Shown in pieces: positions 5,946-15,087 of a stretch of DNA of 60,000 nt. Location of the stretch: contig NC_088308.1 of the NCBI RefSeq assembly GCF_910592395.1, forward strand, positions 20,973,501 through 21,033,500, written 5' to 3'. Under the pieces are notes generated by a model. The model was not told the DNA's origin. It ran no database searches and was given only the letters and a program-made list of their open reading frames with translations. This DNA comes from Lineus longissimus (lineage: Eukaryota > Nemertea > Pilidiophora > Heteronemertea > Lineidae). The position numbers and the translations under genes were made by a program. How positions within the stretch are numbered: the stretch's first letter is position 1; each line of letters opens with the position of its first letter.

Positions 5946-8927
5946 CTGCAAAAGAAAGAATACTTCGTTACATGTATGTTAGCATATCTTTTGGTCTTTG
6001 TGACATCTATCCGTATAAGTGCTGGTTGTGACATATGATCAATGGTTAAAGCTTATAATTCTCTGCCTCTGACAGTGCAAATCATCAGAAAACAGTAGGT
6101 TGTGCCTATGTTCACCTGAGTCCAACTTGCCACTGATTTCATAAATATGACTTTGGTCACCAGTTTTCTGACTGACTGTGCGATGCATGAATGGATTGTA
6201 CCTTTGTCCTGATTTTGACCCGACTACGACGCCAGTCATGTTGACACTACCGTGCGATTCTGTGAGGTTAGTTTTTGGATCGATAGCAAAAGTTTCAATA
6301 CAGTGTGCCTCTGTCCTCATTGACTGTGACTTCAGTGATTTTGACAATGTGCAATGACAACATCATCATGTTCACTCCTTGTGACAGTGCAATGCATCAG
6401 AAGACTGTGCCTTTGTCTTCATAATGATTGTGCCTTTGTCCTCATCATGATCTAACCAGAACTCCCAATTCATTTTGCATTGTACGATTCTGGTAACATT
6501 GAGCTTGGTTCTATGTGACTGTGCAATGCATCAAGAGATTGGACCTTTGTCCTTGCCCTGATGCTAGTGGCCTATTGGCTAAGGCTCTTTGAGACATTGC
6601 ATAGTGTGATTGTGACATTGTCCAGCTACGTTGCTTCTCGTAAATCTTTACTCCTGCTGGCGATATGAAGTGTGATTTATTGCCGTCTCCCATGCCCAAA
6701 CAACCAGTCATTCCTTTGTCCTGACATTGAAGAAAAAAACTACAAAAGGGCGGTAATAGCACACTTACGCCTTTTTGCCCCAGCAATCAGCGCTGGAATA
6801 GTCACACCCTCGAAGTGCCTGAGAAAAGACTGCAGTCTTTCTCGGAATGCAGAGTCCTTTATGCTCTTAGATTTTTCAAAAAAGTTGTCTAGGTTATCAA
6901 GGACAAAAGTGCCTGTATGATTCTCGTAGTCTTCATTGGTTAATTTCGATTTCTGAAAATAAATACATGTATATTACATAATGAGTAAGCAGCTGCCAAT
7001 GGAGCAGGAGTGAGTTTATTCTGTTCTTTTGGCTGTGACTTTGTTGTCATAAGTAACCAGCTCACTAGTCATCTCACAGGTTCCCGAGAAGGAAGTGAGA
7101 ACGAAAATTTAAAAATGAGAAGTGGCCGACACCGGATGGAAAGACACCGTCTGGACGATATTATCTATACCTCGGACTGCAGTGGACCGGCCTCGTCCCT
7201 CACCCCGACAGTATGAATAGGATGACGAAATGAACTACCCGGGGAGTCTAATAACTACCTGCAAAAGTGCATCTACTTGAGCCACAAATTTCCCCGCTTC
7301 AAAGAATGTTGCAGACGATATGTTTGTCAGGGAGGCCATTTGGTTTTCGGGGAGGAACGTGAACAACCTGACGCAGTAGGAACCATGGGGTACTGAGGCT
7401 GAAAAGTAACGGCATTTCATGGTAACGCAGTCATTTACGAGTTTCCCCTTATCCTGTCAACCGTGAAATGTTCGCGAAATTGGCGATTTTTTCATTTTCA
7501 TTAGACGGAAGACTTTATCTATATCGTCTTCCCAATTCGCCATTTAAAGTAGAGGGGATGTAAAAGCCTTGTTGGTCAGTGTTAGTAATACTTCTTTTAA
7601 ATCTCCTCTTGCAAAAGAACGAAGAAATTTCTAATGCCGAAAATTGTCGCGGAGAGGAGATCAAACTATTATGATGATAAAGAGATCACATCATAGATTG
7701 ACATTGCTTTTACATATAAATCCGTGGTGACATCTTACCGAGTTCTTCATCAGGTACCAAGCTCCCATTTTCGTGATGGATGTTGACCAAATAGATGTTT
7801 GTTCCGTTGAGATTCTTGACGGATTGAGGAGCGTCAATGCCGTTTTTCTTCAGGTATAACAGGACCTGGCATTGCGTTTCTAAAATTAAATTGACAAATC
7901 ACCAAGCAAATATTAACTGGTGGGTAAATGTGTTGCGATACTGGTTCCAGTACGGATTAAGGATTTGTTTTTCAACCAAACTATTTTCGCTCTGTGTATG
8001 TTACACTCCAGATGCAGTGGACAAGCTGGCTTCGTCATGTCGCCCGGCATAGGAAGGGCGATCAGGATGACGAAATGGACTGCATGGGAGTGCACATGTA
8101 AACCTTTCGCCAACTAACTGACGCCAACCGACCGCAAATGGTTATCTCAGATGGCTGTCTCAGGACAGCTATGCGAATCCGTCCCAGCCGGCAGGAAATA
8201 CGGTAATTGGGAAGACTATCCGGCACAGATTCGAGATTTGGGATAGGAGATAGTAGGAGATCTCCGAGGACTAGACTCATCTGGTCGAAGTAAAACCTGA
8301 CGTGTCAGGTCTGTGTCGAACTCGGTCGTCGCTGGTACATGGTCGAAGTAAAGACAGACGTGTGAGGTATGTGTCGAACTCGGTCGTCTGGTCGCAGTCA
8401 AGACGAGACGGACGCGTGAGATCTGTGTCGAACTCGGTCGTCGCTGGTCGAAGTAAAGACGGACGTATCATGTCTGTGTCAAGGTCGGTCGATGAAAAAA
8501 TTGAAATCACCTAATGAGCGTGTCCAGCGCCTGGGAGACCGGGTTTTTACTATCTACACTTTAATGCGCGTTGTAGCCGCGAAAAGGAAGCGAGTTGGGT
8601 TTCAAAGTGGCGGGGGGACTCAGTAACCTTACTACACCGGTGCAATCTATCATACCATAAATCTATTAGATTTAAGTACTGACCTATGTAGGTCTGTTCC
8701 AAAGACTCCTCCTTGTTGGTGAACTTCAGGAGATAGCCGTGCGGCCAGATTGTGTCTACCAGCGTGTTCGAGTGCTGCTCCTCTACTTTCACCAAGAAAT
8801 TACAATCAGAGTAACTGTCCAGTTGCTTGATGGATTTGACGCTCATTCCAAAGACGTCCTTCAATATTTTAGTAGCTGTCCCTTCCTTGACTTGAGGCTG
8901 CGACGGAATGCTCATCGCATCTGCCAT
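5503..8927 (-). CDS. HYKK: hydroxylysine kinase-like protein (gene level, 5 exons)
   Basis: Joining 8684-8927, 7739-7879, 7259-7398, 6769-6952 and 5503-5945 on the minus strand gives 1152 bases and 383 residues, close to the family size of about 370-380. All introns are GT/AG and all phases agree. The protein belongs to the aminoglycoside phosphotransferase (APH) fold. N-lobe: YSDCNFLV (39-46) and the nucleotide-binding lysine in YLLKFTN (K68). C-lobe: catalytic loop HGDFNPHN (H240, D242, N247) and metal-binding aspartate in GLIDIYD (D265). Known members phosphorylate 5-hydroxylysine with GTP during collagen-derived amino acid breakdown. No signal peptide is seen, so it is probably soluble. 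The assignment to HYKK rests on length, motif spacing and whole-sequence resemblance; the substrate itself is inferred. Confidence 0.88.
5946..6768 (-). other. HYKK-like intron 4 with degenerate repeat
   Basis: The intron is 823 bases. About 6055-6600 is a degenerate tandem array in which GTGACTGTGCAATGCATCA and TGTGCCTTTGTCCTCAT-like blocks recur (starts near 6067, 6174, 6382 and 6517). Confidence 0.6.
6055..6600. repeat. degenerate TGTGACTGTGCAATGCATCA repeat
   Basis: Four or more diverged copies with irregular spacing of about 100-210 bases. The core TGCAATGCATCA is near-palindromic (TGCATCA/TGATGCA). It creates open frames on the minus strand that are not coding. Confidence 0.6.
6769..6952 (-). 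CDS. HYKK: HYKK-like exon 4
   Basis: This 184-base exon encodes residues 176-236, entering at phase 0 and leaving at phase 1. It begins KSKLTNEDYENHTGTFVLDN and ends with the GVTIPALIAGAKR helix that leads into the catalytic loop of the next exon. Confidence 0.83.
6953..7258 (-). other. HYKK-like intron 3 with local repeat copy A
   Basis: The intron is 306 bases. Its half nearest exon 3 (about 7173-7237) contains CTGCAGTGGACCGGCCTCGT and AGGATGACGAAATG, a member of the local dispersed family also found near 8.0, 9.36 and 9.83-10.13 kb. Confidence 0.55.
7259..7398 (-). CDS. HYKK: HYKK-like exon 3
   Basis: This 140-base exon encodes residues 129-175 and carries the hinge segment YCVRLFTFLPE followed by the FFEAGKFVAQVDALLQ helix, a typical APH feature. 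It enters at phase 1 and leaves at phase 0. Confidence 0.85.
7399..7738 (-). other. HYKK-like intron 2
   Basis: The intron is 340 bases. It holds a loose inverted repeat around the two GTCTTCC/GGAAGAC motifs near 7505-7532 and nothing else of note. Confidence 0.5.
7739..7879 (-). CDS. HYKK: HYKK-like exon 2
   Basis: This 141-base exon has phase 1 on both sides (acceptor ATTTTAG, donor GTAAGA) and encodes residues 82-128. It begins ETQCQVLLYLKKNGIDAPQS, matching the family region where the N-lobe helix is followed by the hinge strand. Confidence 0.85.
8000..8096 (+). repeat. local dispersed repeat, ACTCCGGATGCAGTGGAC family, copy B
   Basis: The copy starts TACACTCCAGATGCAGTGG and ends AGGATGACGAAATGGACTGC. 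It shares both ends and order with copies near 7173-7237 and 9830-10130. It is inside intron 1 of the kinase gene and does not code. Confidence 0.6.
8283..8495. repeat. GC-rich minisatellite, 4 units of 50-58 bp
   Basis: The marker TGTGTCGAACTCGGTCGTC recurs at 8312, 8370 and 8424, with a diverged copy at 8474. Each is followed by a GGTCGAAGTAAAGACGGACG-like block. CpG-rich composition contrasts with the A/T-rich surroundings. Frames on both strands stay open across it, giving phantom ORFs such as repeated TTEFDTDLTR on the minus strand. Confidence 0.85.
8684..8927 (-). CDS. HYKK: HYKK-like exon 1 (start codon)
   Basis: The ATG at 8927 opens MADAMSIPSQ and the exon runs 81 codons plus one base to a donor GTCAGT. 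It holds the N-lobe with the nucleotide-binding lysine (K68). A later methionine (residue 5) could serve as an alternative start. Beyond the donor the frame stays open by chance to 8550. Confidence 0.85.
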
Positions 8928-9001
8928 TGTGTCTTTTTATACCATAGACCCTGAATGGATGAGAATGCAAGTTTTCGTCGAATCATTTTGAGATCCCTGC
9001 C

Positions 9002-9136
9002 GAGAACCATGGGTGATATGAATAAAGACTAGCAAATGTTTTTATCTAAAACTCCATGTACATTTACACTAGGCCTTTCTGTACAAAATTGAAGTAAAAG
9101 CATTTGCTAGTCTTTATTCATATCACCCATGGTCTC
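9002..9136. repeat. inverted repeat just upstream of HYKK-like start
   Basis: The left arm at 9002-9038 (ACCATGGGTGATATGAATAA then AGACTAGCAAATG) is almost perfectly complementary to the right arm at 9101-9136, with a 62-base loop. It begins about 75 bases upstream of the kinase ATG, so it lies in the 5' UTR or core promoter. It is most likely a small MITE. Confidence 0.8.
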
Positions 9137-9344
9137 GCTTGTCAAAAGTTACTTTATTTATACCTTAACCCAAGAGACAGACTTACCTTATAGAGATCCT
9201 TAAAGGGACCTTACTATCTCGGAGCCTTGTGTGTCAAGATTCTCCACTCGTGTCGCCGACTACCCAGGGGTACTGAAACAATCTGCACACGGTTGAGGAT
9301 GGCGGTTACGACAACAGCCCGTCTCTGGAATCCGTCCAACAAGG

Positions 9345-9395
9345 GCTCCAGTAGGCCTACTACCGCCGCTACACTCCGGGCGCAGCGGACAACAA
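9345..9395 (+). repeat. short member of the ACTCCGGATGCAGTGGAC family
   Basis: CTACACTCCGGGCGCAGCGG matches the start of the family copies at 8.0 and 9.83 kb. The rest of the unit is not recognisable. Confidence 0.4.
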
Positions 9396-9827
9396 AAATC
9401 TAACGAAAAAGGGGTGGATGGGAATGATGATGGGTTGTCCCGGTGGGGTGGGGGTTGCAAGCAGGTGAGATTCGACTTACCAACACCTGACGTGGCACTA
9501 GACTCATAACCTTGTCCCAGATCTCTGTGGCTTTGTTTGAACACAATACGCCTAAAGTTATCAGAATAAATTACATGAAGTCAACGATAGGAGTCTCTAC
9601 TACATATATATCGCAGTAGATGGGGAAACTTTCACGTTGTGTACAAGAACTGTGTTTTCGCGCATCCCCTAAACGCCAACTTGAACGCCTATTCATTGTT
9701 CGACCTGATAAACGATGTCGAACTATGGGTTAGGTTTTCATGTTTCGTGGCTATTTGCCAAAAACCCCCTATTGCTGAATCAATTGCGACCCATGAAGCC
9801 CTTTAACAGTGCATATTCATCACTACA

Positions 9828-10135
9828 CTCCGGATGCAGTACCGAACTCGGCGTTCCTCACCATAAGGAGACGAAACTAGGATGACACGATGGGCTGCCA
9901 GACTGCTAGAATAATTCCCCCTCCAAAAGTGACGACTTGGGGCGGTTCCCGCCCAGTACCTTACACCGGACAGCATACAGCTTTGCATTATTGCCTTTGG
10001 CCCTTTAAATGAATGAGAAAACGTCAGGTCTTGCCTGCTCATCACGGTCTTGACGCAGTGGACCGGCCTCGTCCCTTCCCCTAAACATGAAGGAAGTATG
10101 AATATAGGATGACGAATGTACTGCTTCAGGAGTTT
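9828..10135 (+). repeat. local dispersed repeat, copies C and D
   Basis: Two related units: one starts CACTACACTCCGGATGCAGT (9829) and continues to AGGATGACACGATGGGCTGC. The other has ACGCAGTGGACCGGCCTCGT (10053) and ends near AGGATGACGAATGTACTGC. With copies near 7.2 and 8.0 kb this makes a family restricted, in this window, to 7.1-10.2 kb. Confidence 0.6.
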
Positions 10136-10429
10136 AAAGAATGAGAAGATATTGATAACAAAATGTTTTTTAAATGGCAAGTCGCTGAAATACATGTAAA
10201 CGCTTAGTTTCTGAAATAGCTTTGTGATATACTGTCAAATATACGCTTTGCTATTGGCAATGAGAAAACAGCACTCAGTGATTTAAAGATAACGTCAGAT
10301 TATAAGGAGATAGTTTAGGGAGATAACGCTTGGTAAGGTTGGTAACTGATGCAGACAAACGCCAGGTTTAATAATAGAACTGAATTCAGCTGGTAGGTAC
10401 CCGATTGAAGCCATAATACTGTTGTCTTG

Positions 10430-10450
10430 GGGGGGGGGGGGGGGGGGGGG
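10430..10450 (+). repeat. poly-G tract
   Basis: An uninterrupted run of about 20 G. Its length is prone to sequencing error and slippage. Confidence 0.9.
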
Positions 10451-11156
10451 CAAATTAAAATTTCACAGGACCAATGCTGGTTACTCTAAGGACCAAGGCT
10501 GTCATGATGAAATCATCAAATCCGCTTAATTTTCTGGTTAGTAGGACTTTACTCACTAACTCTAGTCGTTTTTTGGGGGTTCCCCAAATTGCCCATATTG
10601 GCCTATTTTATGTACCAGGAGGTCTCGACCGGCGGGGTAAAGCCTATTGATCAATGTATATAGGTCTTAGCCTATTTTCATTTATATCCTGTTTAGTAAG
10701 AAATCAAAATTCGATAGCGGCGCTACGCACTACGCGAGCAGACGAACTTTTATGTAAGTGCGCAAGCGTCGTAGTAGTTCCGGCATAATTGGGACATGAT
10801 AGTAGTGTAAGCAGATAACAGCTGCTCTGAACATGAAATAGTTAGTCACTGTCAACGCGATAGCCTTTAGTGAACAGACGGAACATTCAGCCAGTTAGTC
10901 CATTGAAAACCTTTCTGAATTTGTGTGAGAATTTGGGGGTAAGTTTTTAAAAGCTGATCGACTCCATTATATTATGTATCATGATATCCTCTACACTATG
11001 GTATGCTTATGCTATGTAGTATCATTAGCGGGTAGCCTGGCCAACACTGTAACTTGTAAGTGTAGCCTAGGCCTATTTTGACAAGCAGCCAGGGTAGAGT
11101 TTTTATAAACTCTTTTATAGAACATAAAATAGAAGCTTAGCACTAGCTCCCATTAG

Positions 11157-11335
11157 TACAGTAGAACCTCTCTTAGCGGACACCTATATTAAGGACAACC
11201 TCTCTATTAAGAACACTAGTTTTGGTCCCAACTTAGGTGTTTCCATTTAATCTGACTTCTCTAATCTGGACGCCTCTCTATTAAGGACAGCACTAGTCAG
11301 TCCCATGGTGACCTTGATAGAGAGGTTCTACTGTA
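11157..11335 (+). mobile_element. complete TACAGTAGAACCTCTCT-family MITE (copy 1)
   Basis: The left end TACAGTAGAACCTCTCT and right end AGAGAGGTTCTACTGTA are perfect complements. The inner part carries several CTCTCTATTAAGGACA blocks and the core ACTAGTTTTGGTCCCAA. The 179-base element has TA at both extreme ends, consistent with a Tc1/mariner-type TA target. It has no coding capacity. Confidence 0.85.
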
Positions 11336-11477
11336 GTAGCTTACACAAGAACTGTAGGCCCATACTTCCATAAGAATATACTGGCCTATAATAGGCCTAC
11401 TTACTTCAGTGTATCTTGGACTATATACTGTAAAACTCATAATATTTGCATACCTTTCATTGCCGCAGATTTGTATA

Positions 11478-11659
11478 TACTGTAGAACCTCTCTTAGCAG
11501 ACACCTCTCAATTAAGGACACCCTCTCTATTAAGTACACTAGTTTTGGTCCCAAATTGGGTGTTTCCATTCAGTTTGACCTCTCTCATCAGGACAGCTCT
11601 CTATTAAGGACATCACTTGTCAGTCCCCAGGGTGTCCCTAATAGAGAGGTTCTGCTGTA
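11478..11659 (+). mobile_element. TACAGTAGAACCTCTCT-family MITE (copy 2)
   Basis: Same organisation and length class as copy 1 (182 bases), from TACTGTAGAACCTCTCT to AGAGAGGTTCTGCTGTA. The same core GTTTTGGTCCCAAATTGGG lies in the middle. Confidence 0.85.
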
Positions 11660-11690
11660 GACCTACATGCATATCGTATATATACACATA

Positions 11691-11910
11691 TACAGTATAA
11701 CCTCCCTTAGCGGACACCTCTCTATTAAGGAAAACTGCTCTATTAAGGATAACCTCTCTATTAAGGACACCCTCTCTATCAAGTACACTAGTTTTGGTCC
11801 CAAATTGTGGGTGTTTCCATTCAATTTGACCTCTCTCATCAGGACACCTCTCTATTAAGGACAGCACTTGTCAGTCCCCAGGGTGTCCTTAATAGAGAGG
11901 TTCTGCTGTA
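11691..11910 (+). mobile_element. TACAGTATAACCTCCCT-variant MITE (copy 3)
   Basis: A 220-base copy with extra CTCTATTAAGGA blocks in its left half. Together with its left flank (GACCTACATG and a run of TATA/ACAC) it has been tandemly duplicated to give copy 4, with a period of 251 bases. Confidence 0.8.
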
Positions 11911-11941
11911 GACCTACATGTATATCGTATATATACACATA

Positions 11942-12108
11942 TACAGTATAACCTCCCTTAGTGGACACCTCTCTATTAAGGACAACAGCTCTATTAAGGA
12001 CAACCTCTCTTATTAAGTGCAACCTTTCTGTTAAGGACACTAGTTTTGGTCCCAAATTGGTTGTTTCCTTTCAATTTGACCTCTCTTATTTGGACACCTC
12101 TTTAGGGA
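11942..12108 (+). mobile_element. truncated MITE (copy 4)
   Basis: The copy begins TACAGTATAACCTCCCT like copy 3 and is preceded by the same GACCTACATG flank, showing that it arose by tandem duplication rather than a new insertion. It stops after GGACACCTCTTTAGGGAAAT and has lost the right terminus. Confidence 0.75.
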
Positions 12109-12889
12109 AATAATCAGATTTCCACATCCTGCTTCATATACCCCTATAAATGGTTGTCCAGATGTACATTCAATCGCTGCCATGATGCTGGCTCGGAACA
12201 CTCTCCAAAAACATGTTTGTGACCGTCACCTTTTTAGGTGTAATTTACTTGAACGATATCTGTTCACGGTAAAAAGTCGAACTTGTACGACACTTATTAG
12301 AATTGCTGCACAACACGGTCGTTTACATGCTCCATGTGACGCCCACTTACTACTCATCTCAGGTAATTTTCCATGATTATAGTTAGAGCATGTTGCACAG
12401 GATTTCCATCAAGGCAGCGATGTGAACCCAGAGGCGGCACTAATCTGCGCCATCGAGCAAAAATCCAACAAATCAGCAAATTGTCAAGCTGGCGCCCAAT
12501 CTCTTAAGATGGGTGACAATTTGTTTAGGCCCAGGTGTTCTTATGATTGCCAATGAATGATGCGCAATCTTGAGACCGACTTGATTTGCAGTCTGGTCCA
12601 CCAGCCTCGAAGTCGAGGGGGGGGGGTTAGTATTGGGCGAGGTAATAACAACCATCTATAAACCCCTTAGGGAAATAGCGAAAAGCTGTTTTTAGATTGA
12701 GCTTATTTTTCATTTAGAGCATATAATTGTTTGGTGGTTGAATTCAGCAATGTATCTTTGTATCCTTGCTCAAGCTAAGTCAAGGAATCCTTCCACTATG
12801 CCACTGATCGCCCTGATCCTGTTGATAAAGCGCATGAACACACCATTCGCAGCTGGAAATAAAACTACTTTGAAGGACCCTTGAACCAT

Positions 12890-13225
12890 TTTGATGTCAG
12901 AATATCCTGCAGGGGCTTAACGATCTAGAAGCAGTATTAGCACGAGTGCCTCACTGAGAGAAACCTAAATCGAATGGTAGACCCTGACACAAGGCAATTG
13001 GCCATGAAGCAGCCTGGTATTTCCTTGGCTAACATATATTTCAACCAGGCCTATCACCCCTCCCTGTACCCTCTTGTATTGTAGAAGGACAATCCAGAGT
13101 TAACAGATAGAAGTGATTGCATGGTATTTTGAAATATTTGATCTGAGAATGTCTCACAGAAGCAGTTTATCACTAATGCATCACTGTGAGAAACCCTAAG
13201 AAAATGACAGACCAAAGACCTAATG
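12890..13225. repeat. diverged tandem duplication, about 230-bp period
   Basis: AGAAGCAGTATTAGCAC and ACTGAGAGAAACCTAA in the first copy (about 12930-12970) match AGAAGCAGTTTATCACTAA and ACTGTGAGAAACCCTAA in the second (about 13157-13200). No coding frame spans it. Confidence 0.45.
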
Positions 13226-14175
13226 ATATGGGCAGAATCCTTAAAAGAAAACGGTCATACAGATGAAACAGACTCTTATCTTATTCTAAACAGCTCCGTT
13301 GACTGGTATCTCTCCTGTGGGGAATTTCCTTCCAAAGTGTGCTATAACCTGTGATATGGGTTGGGGTCGTTTCTTGCCTTTGGAGGTCATCGCTGTTGAC
13401 AGGAAGTGAGGGACCCCCCTGTGGCGCCCTTCAATGATTTGTCTTGATTTGTCCTAACTTCACCCATTTGACTTATTTACCAAGGACCGTACGTAACGTT
13501 GAGCTAGTTCAGTCTTTTTTTTGTCCCCCCCCCCCCCGCAGTCATCCTGGTGTTGGCAAATTCATGCCAGACATGAATTACTTGTAAACAAGTCAGATAA
13601 ATCCGTAACTTTGGGAAGGATTTTGAAATTGGCAAGATTATCGCCAGTTGGTTACTTTTGGAATCAGCCCGTTTTTTATCTAATTGAGATTCATTCGCGT
13701 AAAAATAGCGATGCCCTTGTCATTCAATCTTCTTATGTAGCCTAAGAACATTGTGATGATATCCTCCAATTATCATTGCATTGTCACGAATATTTCAGAA
13801 AACAATTTAGTGGGACCAGAACACTGTCTTTTCCAAAGTTTGCTCACTTCGCCCATCCAATCTAGACACGGATGCAAACATTAACAAGTCTGAATTTATC
13901 ACCTTAGTAGTCAATACCTGAAAAGGGAATTTGTGGCGATCTGGCCAATCACGGCCCACATCGATTTGATTTGCTGTCGTGATCACATGGTCGCATACTC
14001 CTGGTACCAGTATTTGTAGCATGTGTGCTCGATTCATTCATTCACCAGTCAGCCTCATTCGGCGATGGTAATTCTCTGGGATTGCTTCAATTGAAACTTG
14101 TGCCATAAAAGATAGTGTAAAGTGACTTTAGCTTGCTATAATATTCACTTCTTGTCGTAAATTAGCAGTTGATTG

Positions 14176-14206
14176 CTATCAATAAGAGCTCTTACATTGA
14201 TAGCTT
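14176..14206. repeat. small palindrome GCTATCAAT/ATTGATAGC
   Basis: A 9-bp inverted repeat with the palindrome AAGAGCTCTT in its middle. It could form a short cruciform or be a binding site; function unknown. Confidence 0.5.
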
Positions 14207-14366
14207 CAATTCAATTATATTTTTTTCTTCGGAACGTTCGAGGTGAGTAACTATTTTCAGGGGACTTTGATCAAATTCAAAAGTGGATTACCAGTATGCT
14301 TAGTGCTGGGTGAAGTGCATTTTTAGTTTGAAATATGTTTATCGGTAAATTTCATTTCGTGTTTCT

Positions 14367-14408
14367 TCACTTCAAGAGTGATTTGCTCTTTACTTCAAGA
14401 GTGATTTG
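14367..14408 (+). repeat. 24-bp tandem duplication
   Basis: ACTTCAAGAGTGATTTG occurs twice, about 24 bases apart, in the upstream region of the FOXRED2-like gene. Confidence 0.6.
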
Positions 14409-14900
14409 AAGGATCTTTTATTTAGTTGTGACATTGCCTGTCACTGAGATCTTTATAAGATACATGTATGAGAAGCTTTGTGTTAATTTGAAAACTGGAG
14501 AATCTTCTAAAGGTCAAGCTGGTCTGTCAAAATTTTCCTGAGGCAAATCCTATTGTGTTGACCTACAGGAGATTTACATTTAAACACTTTCTGTAAAGTT
14601 CTACAATGGAAGCAATCTGTGCAAAGTTTATTGACCTTTCTGATTTTTCAGCTCCGCAGGTGCTGTCTTCGGGCTTTAACTGAAACCGGCAAGCCACATT
14701 TTTACCCAGAGTACCTGGACAATTCTTCTATGTAGTTTGCAAGGAACAATCTGGTCAACACTGTGACCACTGCAATTTCTTCTGTCAGTTCTACAACGGA
14801 TGAGTTGTCATCCAAAATGGAAAGAGAGCATTGGCATCCCCTTCTAGACTTTGCTTGAAACGACACTTTTCTTATAAATTTTTCCAATTTTTCTTTTCAG

Positions 14901-15087
14901 TCCCCCAAGATGCAAGTGTTTGTGTTAGTCTTCCTGTCTTTGGCTTCCTTGTTATGTGTAGTTAGCAGTACATCCAACTTGTGGGACTACTGTATCATTG
15001 GTGCTGGGCCGTCTGGTCTTCAAATGGGATGGCAACTAAAGAAGGCTGGAAGAAACTATATTGTCTTTGAAAAGGGCAATAGTTCAG
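14901..15087 (+). CDS. FOXRED2: FOXRED2-like first coding exon
   Basis: The acceptor TTTTCTTTTCAG ends at 14900 and the ATG is at 14910, so only nine bases of 5' UTR are in this exon and an untranslated exon lies upstream. The frame encodes the signal peptide and FAD-binding motif and leaves at phase 1 before GTAAGA. Confidence 0.88.

Larger units (their letters stand above)
7880..8683 (-). other. HYKK-like intron 1
   Basis: The intron contains a GC-rich minisatellite (8283-8495) and one member of the local ACTCCGGATGCAGTGGAC repeat family (about 8005-8095). No further exon is needed or seen. Confidence 0.6.
8928..14900. other. spacer between HYKK-like and FOXRED2-like genes
   Basis: The two genes point away from each other across about 6 kb. 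The spacer should hold both promoters and at least one untranslated FOXRED2 exon. What can be read is mostly repeats: an inverted repeat next to HYKK, the local GC-rich family, a G-run at about 10430-10450, a cluster of MITEs (11157-12108) and a diverged tandem duplication (12890-13225). No coding exon is supportable. Confidence 0.45.

Noticed and set aside
8934-8942. TATAAAA-like box on the minus strand upstream of the HYKK-like gene
   Set aside because: It lies only about 10-15 bases upstream of the ATG. A transcript start 25-30 bases downstream of it would fall inside the coding sequence, so it cannot drive the full protein.
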